From Diplocarpon mali (taxonomy: Eukaryota; Ascomycota; Leotiomycetes; Helotiales; Drepanopezizaceae), in NCBI GenBank assembly GCA_024741835.1, contig JAENRP010000074.1, forward strand, positions 62,001 through 126,000: 64,000 bases of DNA, written 5' to 3'. The notes beneath the pieces were generated by a model. The model had not been told where the DNA came from and made no database searches. It saw only the letters and a program-made list of their open reading frames with translations. The translations under genes were made by a program, and so were the position numbers. Positions 1 through 11,252 of this stretch are shown here, in pieces. Numbering within the stretch: the stretch's first letter is position 1; every line of letters begins with the position of its first letter.

Positions 1-890
1 TCTTCTACACGAATTTTATCTTGCTGCAAGGTGTCGGCCTGTTGCCCTTCCGACTGTTGGAGTTTGGAAGCGTGGCGCTGTATCCGATCATGCTGATGGG
101 CTCCAAGACGCCGAGAGACTATGCTGAGCTGGTCCAGCCTCCGCTGTTCAAGTACGGCTTCTACCTGCCCTCCGCTTTATTGATCTACGTCCTCTGTATC
201 GTCTACAGTATCCTCCCCGCTGGATACATGGTCCTGTTCTTCGGCCTAATCTACTTTATCTTCGGGTACTATACTTATAAATACCAACTCCTCTACGCCA
301 TGGACCACCCGCAACACGCCACCGGTGGCGCCTGGCCCATGATCTGCTACCGTATTCTGCTCGGACTCGGCGTCTTCCAAATTGTGATGGCGGGGATCAT
401 CGCACTCAAGACGGCTTTCACGGTTGCGGCTCTCGTTCTCCCGTTGATCCCGTTTACGATATGGTATAGCTATTACTTTGGTCGCACGTACGAGCCGCTG
501 ATGAAGTTCATTGCCTTGAGGTCAATTAGGAGAGAGAGTAATGCGGATGTTAATCTTGCGGGCGAGGAGATTGGCATCAATAGTCCGCCTGGGTACAACC
601 GCCGTCCGAGCACGACACTTGATGAGGCGAGGGAGGAGGGGCTGAAGTTTGTTAATCCAAATCTGACGGCACCGTGAGTCTCCCCTTCAACTTGGTGATT
701 GAGATTTTTGCTGACGGATATCAGACTGGAGAGACCGTGGATAGACAAAGGAGATGCTCGAACCGACGCAGCTCACTCGAATGGTGACGTGCCGCCCGCT
801 TCTGATATCTCGCGCGAGGACAGCAATACCAGTGCTGTGAGTCTTGGAGACACACATATCTGGAGGGAAAACGGAGATGCGAACGTGTAA
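1..890 (+). CDS. CSC1/OSCA1-type (DUF221, RSN1_7TM) membrane channel, C-terminal part
   Basis: This is the 3' end of a gene that starts outside the window. Reading is open from base 3 to 673. An intron at 674-724 (GTGAGT donor, CTGAC branch, CAG acceptor) is followed by a last exon ending with TAA at 888-890. The visible part has several hydrophobic helices, the ELVQPPLFKYGFYLP and YKYQLLYAMDHP segments and a large hydrophobic FFGLIYFIFGYYTYK helix, all typical of the RSN1_7TM region of the CSC1/OSCA family (yeast Rsn1, Phm7, Csc1). The family forms calcium-permeable, mechanically or osmotically gated channels in the plasma or internal membranes. The last roughly 100 residues are polar and presumably a cytoplasmic tail; exon 2 adds 55 residues to it. 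The family assignment rests on recalled pattern. The exact paralogue cannot be told from the C-terminus. Confidence 0.85.
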
Positions 891-1213
891 CTTTCCTTGC
901 GGCTATGGTATCGCCAGCGCTCCGATGGGTTTGCGGTCGCGGGTCTCACCTTCTGACCAAGCACCTTCCTTTGCTTTTCTGTGCGAGCATGTATTATACC
1001 CCATAGCACCTTCTCGAATGAAAAGAACGCCTGCGTACTTCACCCTCTCCTTTCCAGCCGGGATTCTCTATTCAAATCATCCCTTCATAATCCTCATATA
1101 CCCCATCGCACAGCCCTCCTTGTCCCAGGTTTCCTGGGAAGATTGAATATATTTTGCCTCTATCTTCTACTTTTCCATTCGAGCTTTATCGCTCTCTTCC
1201 AATCATTTACAGC
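891..1213. other. intergenic region between the channel gene and the F-box gene
   Basis: No gene was seen here. The stretch holds the 3' end of the upstream gene and the pyrimidine-rich leader of the F-box gene; CT-rich tracts lie at about 1020-1210. Short open frames across it have no protein-like composition. Confidence 0.5.
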
Positions 1214-4200
1214 ATGTCTTCTCACATCCTCCTCTCTCGAGGCGTCGCTCGCCCGCATCCAGAGCCTATTACCCCCACCACTCACCTCGACGGCCCTACC
1301 CTGGTCACCTCGATCTTCGAAAGCGGCGCCAGGCATGTTATGACGCTCGGTAACGCCGCGTCGCATCGTAATAACATGTCAGGACTCGACGGAGTCGGGA
1401 CTGATACAGAAGACAGATGCAAAAGCGACGCGCCGCCCTCGACGACAGAACTCGACCCGAGCACCAAGAAGCGCGGCATCCGACGCAGCAGCACGTTCTT
1501 CGATGATCCGACCGATCCGCGTGCGGCGCTCGACGACGACCTGCTCGAGCCCTGCCCGGGCTCGCGCTTCCGGTCTTCGGTCTCGGAGGTCCTGAACGGC
1601 GCAGCGACGACGGGCGAGGGCGTGCATGCTAGCCTGCGCAGGTCTTTTACGCTGCAGAGTCTGGTGGGTGGAGCCGACAAGCCGGTCACTGAGATCTCCA
1701 GGAAATGTAGGGCGGCAAGCCCGGCGCCTACGTGCAGCAGTGCGGGTTGCGAGCGTCTGGAGTATGCTTCCATGCCGGCGCGGCGAAGCTTAGCTGGTGA
1801 GTTTCTCTTTCTCGTGTGCATTGCTGTGGAGGACTCGGGCGATTGGCGCTGACTGTCTTCCTGCAAAACAGCGCATCTGCCAACCGAGGTTGTCCAGCAC
1901 ATCTTGTATTTACTCGCTCCGGCTGACTTCAACGCGGCTATGCGGTCTTGCCGCTCTTGGTTTCTCAGTGGCCTGAACAGTGCCTTGTTGAAGACGATGC
2001 TCCGCAGGGCAGGATACTCGGATGGTATCGTTCGAGATGTCGTCGATGGACCTGGGACGTCGAGCGCCGAGTGGCTGATGAGCAAGCGGATTGCTCTGGA
2101 GTGTGCTCTGGGCTCGGAATCGCCAATATCACAGTCCAGCTCGTCGCTCTGCCAGACTGCTGCCATTGATTTCACCGAGATCGAAGTCCATTATCCTGGG
2201 CCGGACTTGGCTAGTACCATCTTCACCGTCAGCAGCTGCGGCAGATTCTTGATGGCTGCTCATGGCTGCCTGGTCTATATCTACGAGCTCAACCGATCTC
2301 ACAAGTCTGCTGGCTCTGGCACTGTGTACCCGGGACGTTTGAGGCCGGTCGCGAGCATCATCTGCCCGAGGAGGGTTCTTGCTTGTAGCATGGACACTTC
2401 GTCGCAGCGTTACGCCATTGCGATCCTTCTGGATGGGAGGATGGGTCTTGTCTGCGATATCACGGCTCTGAGTGGATCTGCAACTGCGTCTCCTCCTGCT
2501 TCAGGACCCTCGGGAAATCCTGTTTATATCGGAGCGAAGCGTACGGACTTGGATACGACTTCCGTCTTCTCGGGCCTTGCTCCTAGTGGCACACCTGGAC
2601 AGGTGGATGACTTTGGTTGGCATGATGTGATTCAAGGAGACGATTCCAGCTCTGCCCGGACAGCTAGCCCGAATCCCTTTATGATAGGACCTGACGGCAC
2701 TCTCCGGGAGCCGAGTACCAGTACGTCGATGCCGGTAGAGAGCGGGCCTAGGTCTTTGTACCGGAATCTCTGCTCTGAAGATGACCCGCCTAGGTCTGTG
2801 GCTATATGTCCCCAGAGACGGTGCGTGGCGTTCGGGTGCTCCTCCGGGCTCGAGCTTCACTGGGTCGACGCCCTCACAGGACAAGATCTCCATAGATGGT
2901 TCCCCCTTACCGCCCCGAGCGACTACCTCTTCTTCCTACCGCCTAGAAAAAGCGTGGATTCGGCAAAGAAACTAAGGCTGATCTCGAGCGCTGGACGTCC
3001 AAGTGAGCGCACGCCCATGTCCACCCGTGCTTTTGGACATTCAACCCACACAAGCCCTTTTTGGGAGCGGCTTGACTGGGGCATGTCACAGCTCGAGGAG
3101 GATGAGAGATATGGCGCGACTGGCTCTGCTCATAGTATCTTGACGAGACTCCGGATTGATGCTGGCAGAAGCTCGGTTGTTGGCCGTATGGATTGCTCGG
3201 ACCATTACCGCGCTGTGCCGTTGAGCGATGTTGGTCTAGTTGAAGATCCTGGTCTGCTTGGGAACTTTACTAAACGATCCAGGGATACCATATTTTGTTC
3301 ACGGATCCGGCATCGGGATCACTTTGTCTTGGGAGCGATGCTCCTGTCGGCGGTCCGACGAAGCTGCTACGTAAAATCTGGTTCCATGTCCCGAGCGAGA
3401 GTGGTACAGCTCATAGCGCCACTCCCATATCATATACCGCCGGGTCGGATCTCTCACAAGGTGTCCGGGTGGTAGCCGCATTTGAAAACGGGCCTAGCGG
3501 AGAGCAGAGCGTCTGGCTGTTTTCCGTGCCTAGTGATATCTTCACCGCGAGCCAGACCAAGCCCGCGTCATCCACGACAGCCGCCTGGCTCAACGCTTCT
3601 TCATACCGTGGAGAGGCTGTGGAGGAGGAGTGGAAGAAGTGGTGGCCGGATGATGGGTTGCAGCAGTGGCTGTCCAACACCCATGAACCGGTCCCAGGGG
3701 TCTTGCCGAGGAGCGTGTGGCCTGTCAAGATCCGGGGGAAGAAGATTGGCACGTGCAAGGGACTTGTTGACTTGGCGGTTGATGCTAGGAGTATAAGTGT
3801 CTGTAAGTGGTGAATTCTGTCTCGCTCTCCACCCCCTCCAGCTTCCTAACCGCGATGTTCATTCCGATCTTATGGATGTTGAATTTCTGAGTAGGGGCAT
3901 TCAGCCGCGCAGGTCTCGCCGCCGTCTGGCGTCTCACTCACGGGCACCACTCCTCGATTCGGAGACTCATCGTGGTGCGCGATGGGACGGTTCGTGAGGT
4001 TCAGGCGGATGGTGATGTGGAGATGAGCGACGCCGTGACTGATGCAAAATCCTCCTTGAATAGTAGTCTCCTGACGCCGGTGCATACTGATTCTTTTGAT
4101 GGCGCTGGACCAGGGATCGTTAGGTTTGATGAGGAGGGAGATTTGGTCATGGGGGGTGTGTGTGGAGGTTATGGGGGAAGTAAGGGGTTTCTGGACAAAG

Positions 4201-4424
4201 ACTCTAGGGGGGAAAGAGTAGAGAGTTTAAGGGGAGAGTTTGCGTGGCAGATTGAGATGAGGGCGAGCACGAAGATTGGGATGAGAGTGGATTATGTGAA
4301 TAGGGGTAGGGATAGGGATTGGAGTGACGGGGAGGAGGACGGGGCAGAGGATGGGGATGTAGCGGATGTAGCGGACGAAGAGCTGATTATGGGTCTTGCG
4401 AGGTTGGAATTGGAGATTCAGTGA
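1214..4424 (+). CDS. F-box domain protein, 996 residues, four exons
   Basis: The exons I infer are 1214-1796, 1872-3229, 3283-3802 and 3895-4424, giving 2991 coding bases in one frame. Introns are GTGAGT..CAG, GTTGGT..CCAG with a TTACTAAAC branch, and GTAAGT..TAG. The start is the first in-frame ATG (1214); later in-frame ATGs exist. Residues 1-195 are Ser/Pro-rich. The F-box begins at about residue 197 (LPTEVVQHILYLLAP) directly after intron 1 and would bind Skp1 in an SCF ubiquitin ligase. The following about 700 residues look like WD40-like or beta-propeller blades (for example FTVSSCGRFLMAAHGCLVYIY and TDPASGSLCLGSDAPVGG). The C-terminus is acidic (DGEEDGAEDGDVADVADEE). The joins restore conserved-looking stretches such as LSD/GYHILFTDP and SISV/WAFSRAG, which supports the splice sites. 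Substrate unknown. Confidence 0.85.
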
Positions 4425-4690
4425 TGGTCTCATGTGAGGCCTAGGTAAATTGAGATGGATAGGCTGTTTTGGTGGCTTGATGGCTCGGGGAGGATAGGAG
4501 GTAGGTGTGAGATGATTGGGGTGGGCTAGATTGGTAGATATGTAGATTCCATAGAAGTGGGTTGTCTACTGCCTTGCGCCTCTGTTGGTCCTGGATTGTC
4601 CCTTTCATTTCTTCTCTGGTATGCTCTCTAGATTAAGGTTAGTTCATTTGTTTACAGTAGTTATTTGCTTTTCTAGGCTTCGCGTTTGAA

Positions 4691-4757
4691 ACTTTGCTTT
4701 TGATATTTTGCTTTTGATACTTTGCTTTTGATACTTTGCTTTTGATACTTTGCTTTC
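4691..4757. repeat. 14-bp minisatellite (ACTTTGCTTTTGAT), about 5 units
   Basis: Near-perfect head-to-tail copies of ACTTTGCTTTTGAT. Related words (GCTTTGCTTT, CTTGATTTCGAAGCTTTG) recur irregularly to about 6770, on both sides of the N gap, so this short array is the best-preserved part of a larger degenerate repeat field. Confidence 0.85.
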
Positions 4758-4883
4758 AAGTGTTTTCATCTTGGGCATTTTGCTCTTGAACAGCTGACTC
4801 TGAATGGTCTGATATTAGTGCTTTCCTTTTGGATAGGCGACTTGGAAGTGTCACGGCGGCGCGTGGCACAGAGGTTCCTAGAA

Positions 4884-4908
4884 TGTGTGTGTGTGTGTGT
4901 GTGTGTGC

Positions 4909-4942
<34 letters not shown>
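4884..4942. repeat. compound microsatellite (TG)n(AG)n
   Basis: About 13 TG/GT units run directly into about 16 GA units. The sequence shows this directly. Confidence 0.97.
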
Positions 4943-4945
<3 letters not shown>

Positions 4946-5528
4946 ATTGTCAGAGGATACGACGTGCTCAGCTGTTCTGCCGGTTTGAGGTTCTTCTGGG
5001 ATTGTTGTAAGGCGACTTGCGAAGAACCGAGGAAGCGACCTCGTAGTGTAGTAGGCCCGCCTACCTTGTACTTGACCTTCTCCGCTCTAGAATCCTAACG
5101 GAATAGCACTGATCTCATCGACGCCATCGACTTGTGCCTTGCTCTCGCCATCACAAGAAGCGCGGCCTCTGGGTGCCTACCACGCCTGTAGGTATCTGTT
5201 TGCAGCTCCGTGCCTTACGGCTTTGTCTGGAAGGCCTTGCTCGCATATAGGTATTCTGCTTCAGGTGCTTCCCTAGCGCGTCTTGCTCTGAGGACCTCTG
5301 CGCTTCATCCTCTGCCCTTGAGCCCCTTCTTCGAGGTCTCACTGCTTGGCTCTGATATCGGTGATTTGCTCTGAATCGATGGTCTGGCTGCTTGGGTTTA
5401 GCACTTGGCTGTTGCAGAGGTGTTCTGCTTCCAGTGCTTGATATCAAGCAGAGGCCTGGTCTGGAGGCTTTACGTCTACCGGCTTGTCTTGGAGTATTTT
5501 GCTTTGAGGTGGGTGTTTTTTTTACAAC

Positions 5529-5671
5529 NNNNNNNNNNNNNNNNNNNNNNNNNNNNNNNNNNNNNNNNNNNNNNNNNNNNNNNNNNNNNNNNNNNNNNNN
5601 NNNNNNNNNNNNNNNNNNNNNNNNNNNNNNNNNNNNNNNNNNNNNNNNNNNNNNNNNNNNNNNNNNNNNNN
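5529..5671. other. assembly gap (143 N)
   Basis: Run of N within the TTTGCTTT-type repeat field, so the gap is probably caused by the repeat. Open frames crossing it are meaningless. Confidence 1.
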
Positions 5672-8053
5672 CTATGCTGGTTTTAGATTATTTGGCGCGG
5701 GCGGGAGACGCTATAGTTGCGTCAGGTGCAAGGAGAAACTAATTTGGAAACTACTTGAATTCGCTCTTAGCCTGTTATACTTGTAAGGACCCCTGCTTGC
5801 TTAAGTGAGATTCTGGCTTGTACCTCTGTTGGTGGTCATTTCCTCTAGGTCTCCAGCGAGTATATTCTTAAAGAGGTGTTTGAATCGGCAGAGTCGCCTT
5901 GGGTTCCTTGTCCTAGCATAGGCCTTCCTTACTAATAGCAGCTATTGATCCAATTATATTCAGCGTCTACCTAGTCGGCGGCGCCTGTTAAGCATAACCC
6001 TCTTGTGGACTTTTGGTATTTGAAGATAAAGCTCCATAGGCAAGGCTAAATCGGTTAAACGTATCCTTTCCTCCCTTTCTTTATATAATATGACCTGCCT
6101 TGTTCCCTCTTGTATCTTTTGTCATGCCCTTCCTCTAAATATGAGTCTATCCCGGGAAAGTCCTAGAGTACACAAGCAGATGTTGGAAGAACGTATACTT
6201 TGAAATAGGTGAAAAAATTACTCCAAAATTTTCAAAAGGTCTAGCTTGACTTAAGTTAGAGTTGGATCTTTTATATTTGAAAGGACTTAATCTCGGCTCT
6301 ACATAGTCTTCAATAAGGATCGAAAAAATATGCAGGTCCGTATGAGGCACTGCGTATAGGGGTTAATTCGTCGTCTCCCCGCTTGCAAAGCTTGACTTCA
6401 AGGCTTTGTTTAAATACTTTACATCTGTAGGTTTATCTTGAAGTAATTTACTCTTACAGAGATGTTTTGCTTTCGAAGCTTGATTTCGAAGCTTTGATGT
6501 TAGTGATTTGGCTTAGATGCTTTGCTTTTGTCTGTTTGTCTTGGGGGTTTTACCTTGCAATAGATTTTTTGCTTATGAGGATTGATTTTAAGGCTTGAAT
6601 TAATGCTTTACTTTCGCGTGCTTTACTTCTGAGTGCTTTGCTCTTGATGATGTACTCTCAAAGCTCTACTCTTAAGTACCTGCTATGCCTTTAAATCGTT
6701 GCTTTCAAGGCTTTGACATTGAAGCACTACTTTTGTGGCTTTCCTTCTGAGTCATTTAAGATCTTGAGATAAGAAATTGTCTATAGATTAGAGGAAGAGG
6801 GTTGGATAATAGACAGGGTGGTTTTATTAGCTGCTTGTAGCAATGTTTACTTGCGCTTTTCTATTTTCTTAATATTTCCTCTGGCATGAGTTTATCTTCT
6901 TACTATCATCTCTTAGGCTAGCATGGTTCTGTTACATTTGCCTCCCTGTTCATATATTGTGTTATTTTGCGTTTTCTTGAATCTTCCCAAGATTGTAACT
7001 GATAGGAGCTAACAACTTGCCCCACTTAAGAGGTAAGTTTGGATGAGTTTACTCACTAGGAGTGCTGTGCCTCGATGATAGGTTTCTCTAGATATGTTCC
7101 TTCCATTTCGGCTTCTTTCTTTTTGCTGTACTCTTCCCTGAATCTCTGTCTTGCCTTTGATTAGCTTCTTTGTACTAGCTTCTCCTGATCACAGAGCTCT
7201 ACTAACTTTGGCTTTTTCAGATCGTAGTAAACTTGTTAAATTTTAGTCAGTTTATAGTTGTTAGTTGGCAACCCAGCGTTTAGAATCCAAGTATGAGCGT
7301 GCCCCATGTATCGTGAGGGGACTAGGGGGTATGTCTAGGGGGAGGTAGCTGTTTATCAAAAGTTAGAGGCCAGAATTTGATGTTCTTGGGATGGTGTTGG
7401 TGGATTGGGAACTTGAGATTTGTAGTTTGTGTTCAGGGTAAATATTGCATTCCGCTCTTTACTAGCTTCTATTCCAATAGAGCTTTGAGCGTGCTGTGAG
7501 GATCTACAGGCGTACTTGTAGATATGTGAATGTGAAGATAGTAGATGCGGATATTATATCTATGCAGTAAACACGCAACAAGGTTGACTAGTATCTGATA
7601 CGTGGCTACTGGCAGGTTCTGTTATGTTCTGAGTAGAGAATTTCCGTTACCTTGCATTGGCATTTATCGTTCGAGACCCTCCCACAATCTCTCTTCTGCC
7701 TCAAAGTCGTACTCGCTGTGGATGGACCACTTTCTCTTATCAGATTAATTAATATATTATATCTACCTCCTATTAAGATAATGCATCAGACCTGACTATA
7801 GGCGGAACTATACCATACGCCAACTGTAATATCTCAGCCTATAGCGATAGACACCCAGGAATCGATGCCCACGGCCATGATCTCACCGCTTGCTTTGTTG
7901 TTTTCTTCTCGGTCCTCGCCACAGGGGCCCCCCTATCCCAGCTCGCCTAGCTCTTAGCGACGTCGCTAACCCCTACTCATCACGTGCCCCGCAGCATTAA
8001 TGCCAAGACGTATATAGCCAGGATCGGGGACGGGGGGGCGCAACAGGCCATTA

Positions 8054-8180
8054 GATGGATGGATGGGATGAGGGATGGGGGATGAGGCATGGGGGATGAG
8101 GCATAGGGATGAGGCATAGGGATGAGGCATGGGGATGAGGCATAGGGATGAGGCATGGGGATGAGGCATGGGGATGAGGC
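8054..8180. repeat. 13-bp minisatellite GGGATGAGGCATA/G
   Basis: About nine head-to-tail copies of GGGATGAGGCAT(A/G), some with one extra G. Because the unit is not a multiple of three, all three minus-strand frames read as similar PHPYASS-like peptides, which are artefacts and not genes. Confidence 0.9.
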
Positions 8181-9058
8181 GCCCAATGAGGCCTGAGGAT
8201 ACCCGGCTTTCCACTCGAGCCCAGCAGAACCACCACACTCTCTGCTGCGGCGAACGCGCTGGAAGAACACCGATACGCCTGCATCCTGTGCACCAACCCT
8301 GGCGATTCGGAGATGTCCCGCCTGGCTCTCGTCGCAGGGCTGCCAATCCAAGAGCCAGGCCCTCTTCTCGTATCGGGGTGGTGCGGCAGTACGCACTTGT
8401 ACTATGGACTGGTCTGTACGGCATCGTGCGAACTCTACTGCTGATAATCTGCGGCAGCAGGGTGTCAGCCGAAATCAGGGCTGTGTGGGGTGAAGAGGTG
8501 GGGATATCAGGGAATGACCTCGCCGCCGGATCATCGTCATCAGCCCAACCTTATTGCGCTCGCGATGCCCGCGATGTGATCATATGAGGCATCGTTAACT
8601 TGGTGGCGCTCGGGTTCTTATAGCGCGCCTCTCTCGCGGTGATGTCGTCGCTCGGATCTGTCGATATCTGCATTTGTTTGGTGCGGATTTGTGGTTAATT
8701 GAGCACTCGTGACTTCCGGCCTGTTGCAAGGACGCGCGACGTACGGTTGGTTGTGTAGACTGCGACCGATTGTGTACACGACAGCTTACTGTACATTGCG
8801 ACTTGGGACGGCCGACTGCGTACTTGTAATACCACTGACCTCGATCCCCAGCCGCTGGTGTGGAGTATCGGATTGGGGCTTGGAGAGATAACCTGAGCTG
8901 CGCATGAGGCATCGAGCAGGAGCTGGGAATTGAAGAGCGAGAAGAGACCCGCTGCAGTCGAAAGCCGGAAAGCTTTGGAGCATCACCTCCTGCGATTCCT
9001 GCCACATACACACAAGCAAACCCGCGTCTCCAATTCGACGCGCGAGGAGAGAGGAAAG

Positions 9059-9752
9059 ATGTGTTTCTGCTGTACGTCTCCCCTCACCCCTCCGCACATC
9101 AACAAACAACTAATACTCCCCAGCCCGCAAGCCCGACTGGGAAGAAGATGTCGTCTTCGCGAACCGCCGCCCTCGTCGCCGCAGGGTGGTCTCGGAGACC
9201 GTTATCCGCCACTCCCCGCGGCCCTCAGTACAACACATCCAAGCCCCAGCTCCCCCCTCTCCCCCCTCGCACACCACCACCCCTCCCCCTCCGCCGTCTC
9301 CCAAGGCCGCGACGCCGCCCCCTCCGCCGTCGCCGTCGCCGCCGCGCGTCGAGCTCGTGAGTGTCGAGGAGGACATCACCCGCACGCACACCGCCAGCCC
9401 CAGCCGCTCGCGGGTGAGCGTCAGCCACGCCGGCACCAAGAAGAGCCACTCGAGCTCGAGCTCCCGCGGGGCCGAGGAGGAGGTGTACATCGAGCGCGAG
9501 AGGGTGCGCGAGCGCCTGCCGAAGCCGCCGCCGCCGCCGCAGATGAGAGGGGCCTACGAGACGTACCGGTACGTGCCCGGCAGCGGCCGTCTCGAGTCGC
9601 CGGCGCGGCTCGATGAGCGCGCCGAGCGGAGGAGCAGGAGCATCACGTACGAGAGCAACCCCCGCGCGTCCGGCAGGTTGGTCGAGAGGGAGAGGGAGAG
9701 GGTGGTGGTGGAGGATGGGGGGAGGAGGAGGGAGTACTATCGCAGGCCGTGA
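9059..9752 (+). CDS. small proline/arginine-rich fungal protein starting MCFC, 213 residues
   Basis: Exon 1 is only 13 bases (9059-9071). The intron 9072-9123 has a GTACGT donor, an ACTAATAC branch and a CCCAG acceptor. Exon 2 is 9124-9752. The spliced protein starts MCFCSRKPDWEEDVVFANR, then has an Arg-rich stretch, a Pro-rich low-complexity core of about residues 50-85 (PPPPPSP repeats), a Ser-rich stretch and a basic/acidic charged C-terminus rich in RERERV and ending REYYRRP. Short fungal proteins that begin MCFC followed by an Arg/Pro-rich body are, as I recall, widespread in Pezizomycotina; none has a function known to me. The N-terminal cysteines could be lipidated or bind metal, which is inference. 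The unspliced frames through this region are also open because of the high GC content, so the intron is what decides the frame. Confidence 0.7.
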
Positions 9753-11030
9753 GAGGATGCATGGTATTGAGGGGCTGGGAAGCGCAGGGTGGGTGCGTTA
9801 TGATTAGGATCATGTTATGCGCATGCTAATGCTGAATTTGCGCGGTGTAGTCGCAGCGTTCGAGCGATGTAGAGACAGCGATCTGATTTCCTGATAAGAA
9901 ATCCTACTTCTATCCTTGTCAAGAATACACCCGGTCTTTTTCGACCAGTCCACACACCTACTATTGTTTCTGTTTACAATTCCCGCTCTGAAGCGAGTGC
10001 TACAAGCGACGCCAAAAGCCCACTAACCAGACTACGCTCGCGCAATTAGAGCATTCCTACTGTTCAAACGCGAACACTAGTCTATCCTTCTATATTGCCT
10101 CATCCCAGAGCAGCCCCTTGGATGGACGGACCAAACACTCTCTTCCCCCCCCTCCCCCCCCCCAATAACATGTTTGATGCCGCCGCGTCACATTTCCATC
10201 GCGTGTATAATCCCGTGACTTTTGATATGCCCTTTTCAATTCCGGCCGATTTTTTCCCACCGCACATCTCTCCATCTCTCCACTAGCTCCACTAGCGAAG
10301 TAAGTGCTGTTCTCTCACAGGAATATCATTCTTTCCAGCTCGCGCCTGGAATTAAACACTCAATTCTCAATGCCTACCCTGAAACCTCCCCACTAGATAC
10401 TCAGGGCCTGTGGTTGCAGGGATAGAGGGTTCGGGAAATGGGAAACCGGCTCTGTCAAACGAAGACTAGCTCTTGCAAATTGAACCCTGAGATTGTGTAC
10501 CAGTGAAGTAAGGAATCGATCATCACGGACTGGAAATTCCCAGGGCGCAGATTGGGCGCAGGGAATTGCTGTGCTCCTCCTCCTGCTCTGACTTGGGAGA
10601 TATCAGATGGTCTCTATGCGTTCGAGTGGAATCTCACAGGGCGTCTGAGGCTGGTATTGGGATTGACTTATATCTGGATAGGTGAAGCGATTAGCGGGCG
10701 CGCTTCGCTCGTTAGCGCCGAAAGCCCGTTTTGTCTTCTTGATGCTTTCTAGGGTGTATTTACTTTAATCTTTGAACATGATTACTTCTCACGAGTTTTG
10801 CAAAGGAGAAATATTTGGTTGTTGTTGGTTGAATTGAACTTTGCATTGTTGGCTTTGTTATGAAACAGTTGTGGAGATATTGCCTAGGCTTTTATAATCA
10901 CGCAATTGTATGCTGTTGTTATTAGCGGCTGAGGTACAGTGGGGGAGCTGAATAAATGCCCCTCATATGAAACATCAAACCGAGTGGCAGAGAGTAGCGC
11001 TAGCTTGTGAGTTGTTGGTATTAGCTGTCA

Positions 11031-11252
11031 TTGTAGGAATATAGTGATCGGGATCATATCATTAGGCATATGGTAAGAGTGGAAGGAGAGTGGATCTCAG
11101 GAGCACGTGATGATCTTGGCATGGGCTGCCCTCGAGTATATATATTTCTCTCTACCCCCCTCTTCATCTATCTCTTTTACCTAGATCATGAACTACAACC
11201 AACAATGCAACGAAGAACCATACTGTGTGTACACCTTGTGAGACCAACATTT
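11031..11252 (+). repeat. dispersed repeat, copy A
   Basis: It shares with 18302-18503 an ordered set of blocks: GTAGGAATATAGTGA, TGGCAT(G/A)GGC, TCTCTCC-type pyrimidines, CTAGATCAT(G/A)AAC and CACCTT(G/A)TGA(G/A)ACCAACATTT. Many of the differences are transitions. Copy A contains a 17-residue frame at about 11188-11241 (ATG-led, two cysteines) that ends at a possible GTGAGA donor, so the unit may once have been the 5' part of a small gene. Confidence 0.6.

Larger units (their letters stand above)
4425..9058. other. long gene-free region with minisatellites and an assembly gap
   Basis: No intact gene is visible in these 4.6 kb. It contains a 14-bp TTTGCTTTTGATAC-type minisatellite and its degenerate continuation to about 6770, a dinucleotide tract, a run of N, and a 13-bp minisatellite near 8.1 kb. 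The part from 8190 to 8900 is GC-richer with scattered short frames on both strands that do not resemble known proteins; it may hold an old gene remnant. The leader of the proline-rich gene occupies the end. Confidence 0.6.

Noticed and set aside
7966..8424. Three overlapping minus-strand frames with repeated PHPYASSLCLI-like peptides
   Set aside because: They are translations of the 13-bp minisatellite in all three frames, with no start context or homology outside the repeat.
8930..9616. Long plus-strand frame rich in Pro, Arg and Ala
   Set aside because: It is the out-of-phase reading of the GC-rich MCFC gene and crosses its intron; the spliced frame explains the region better.
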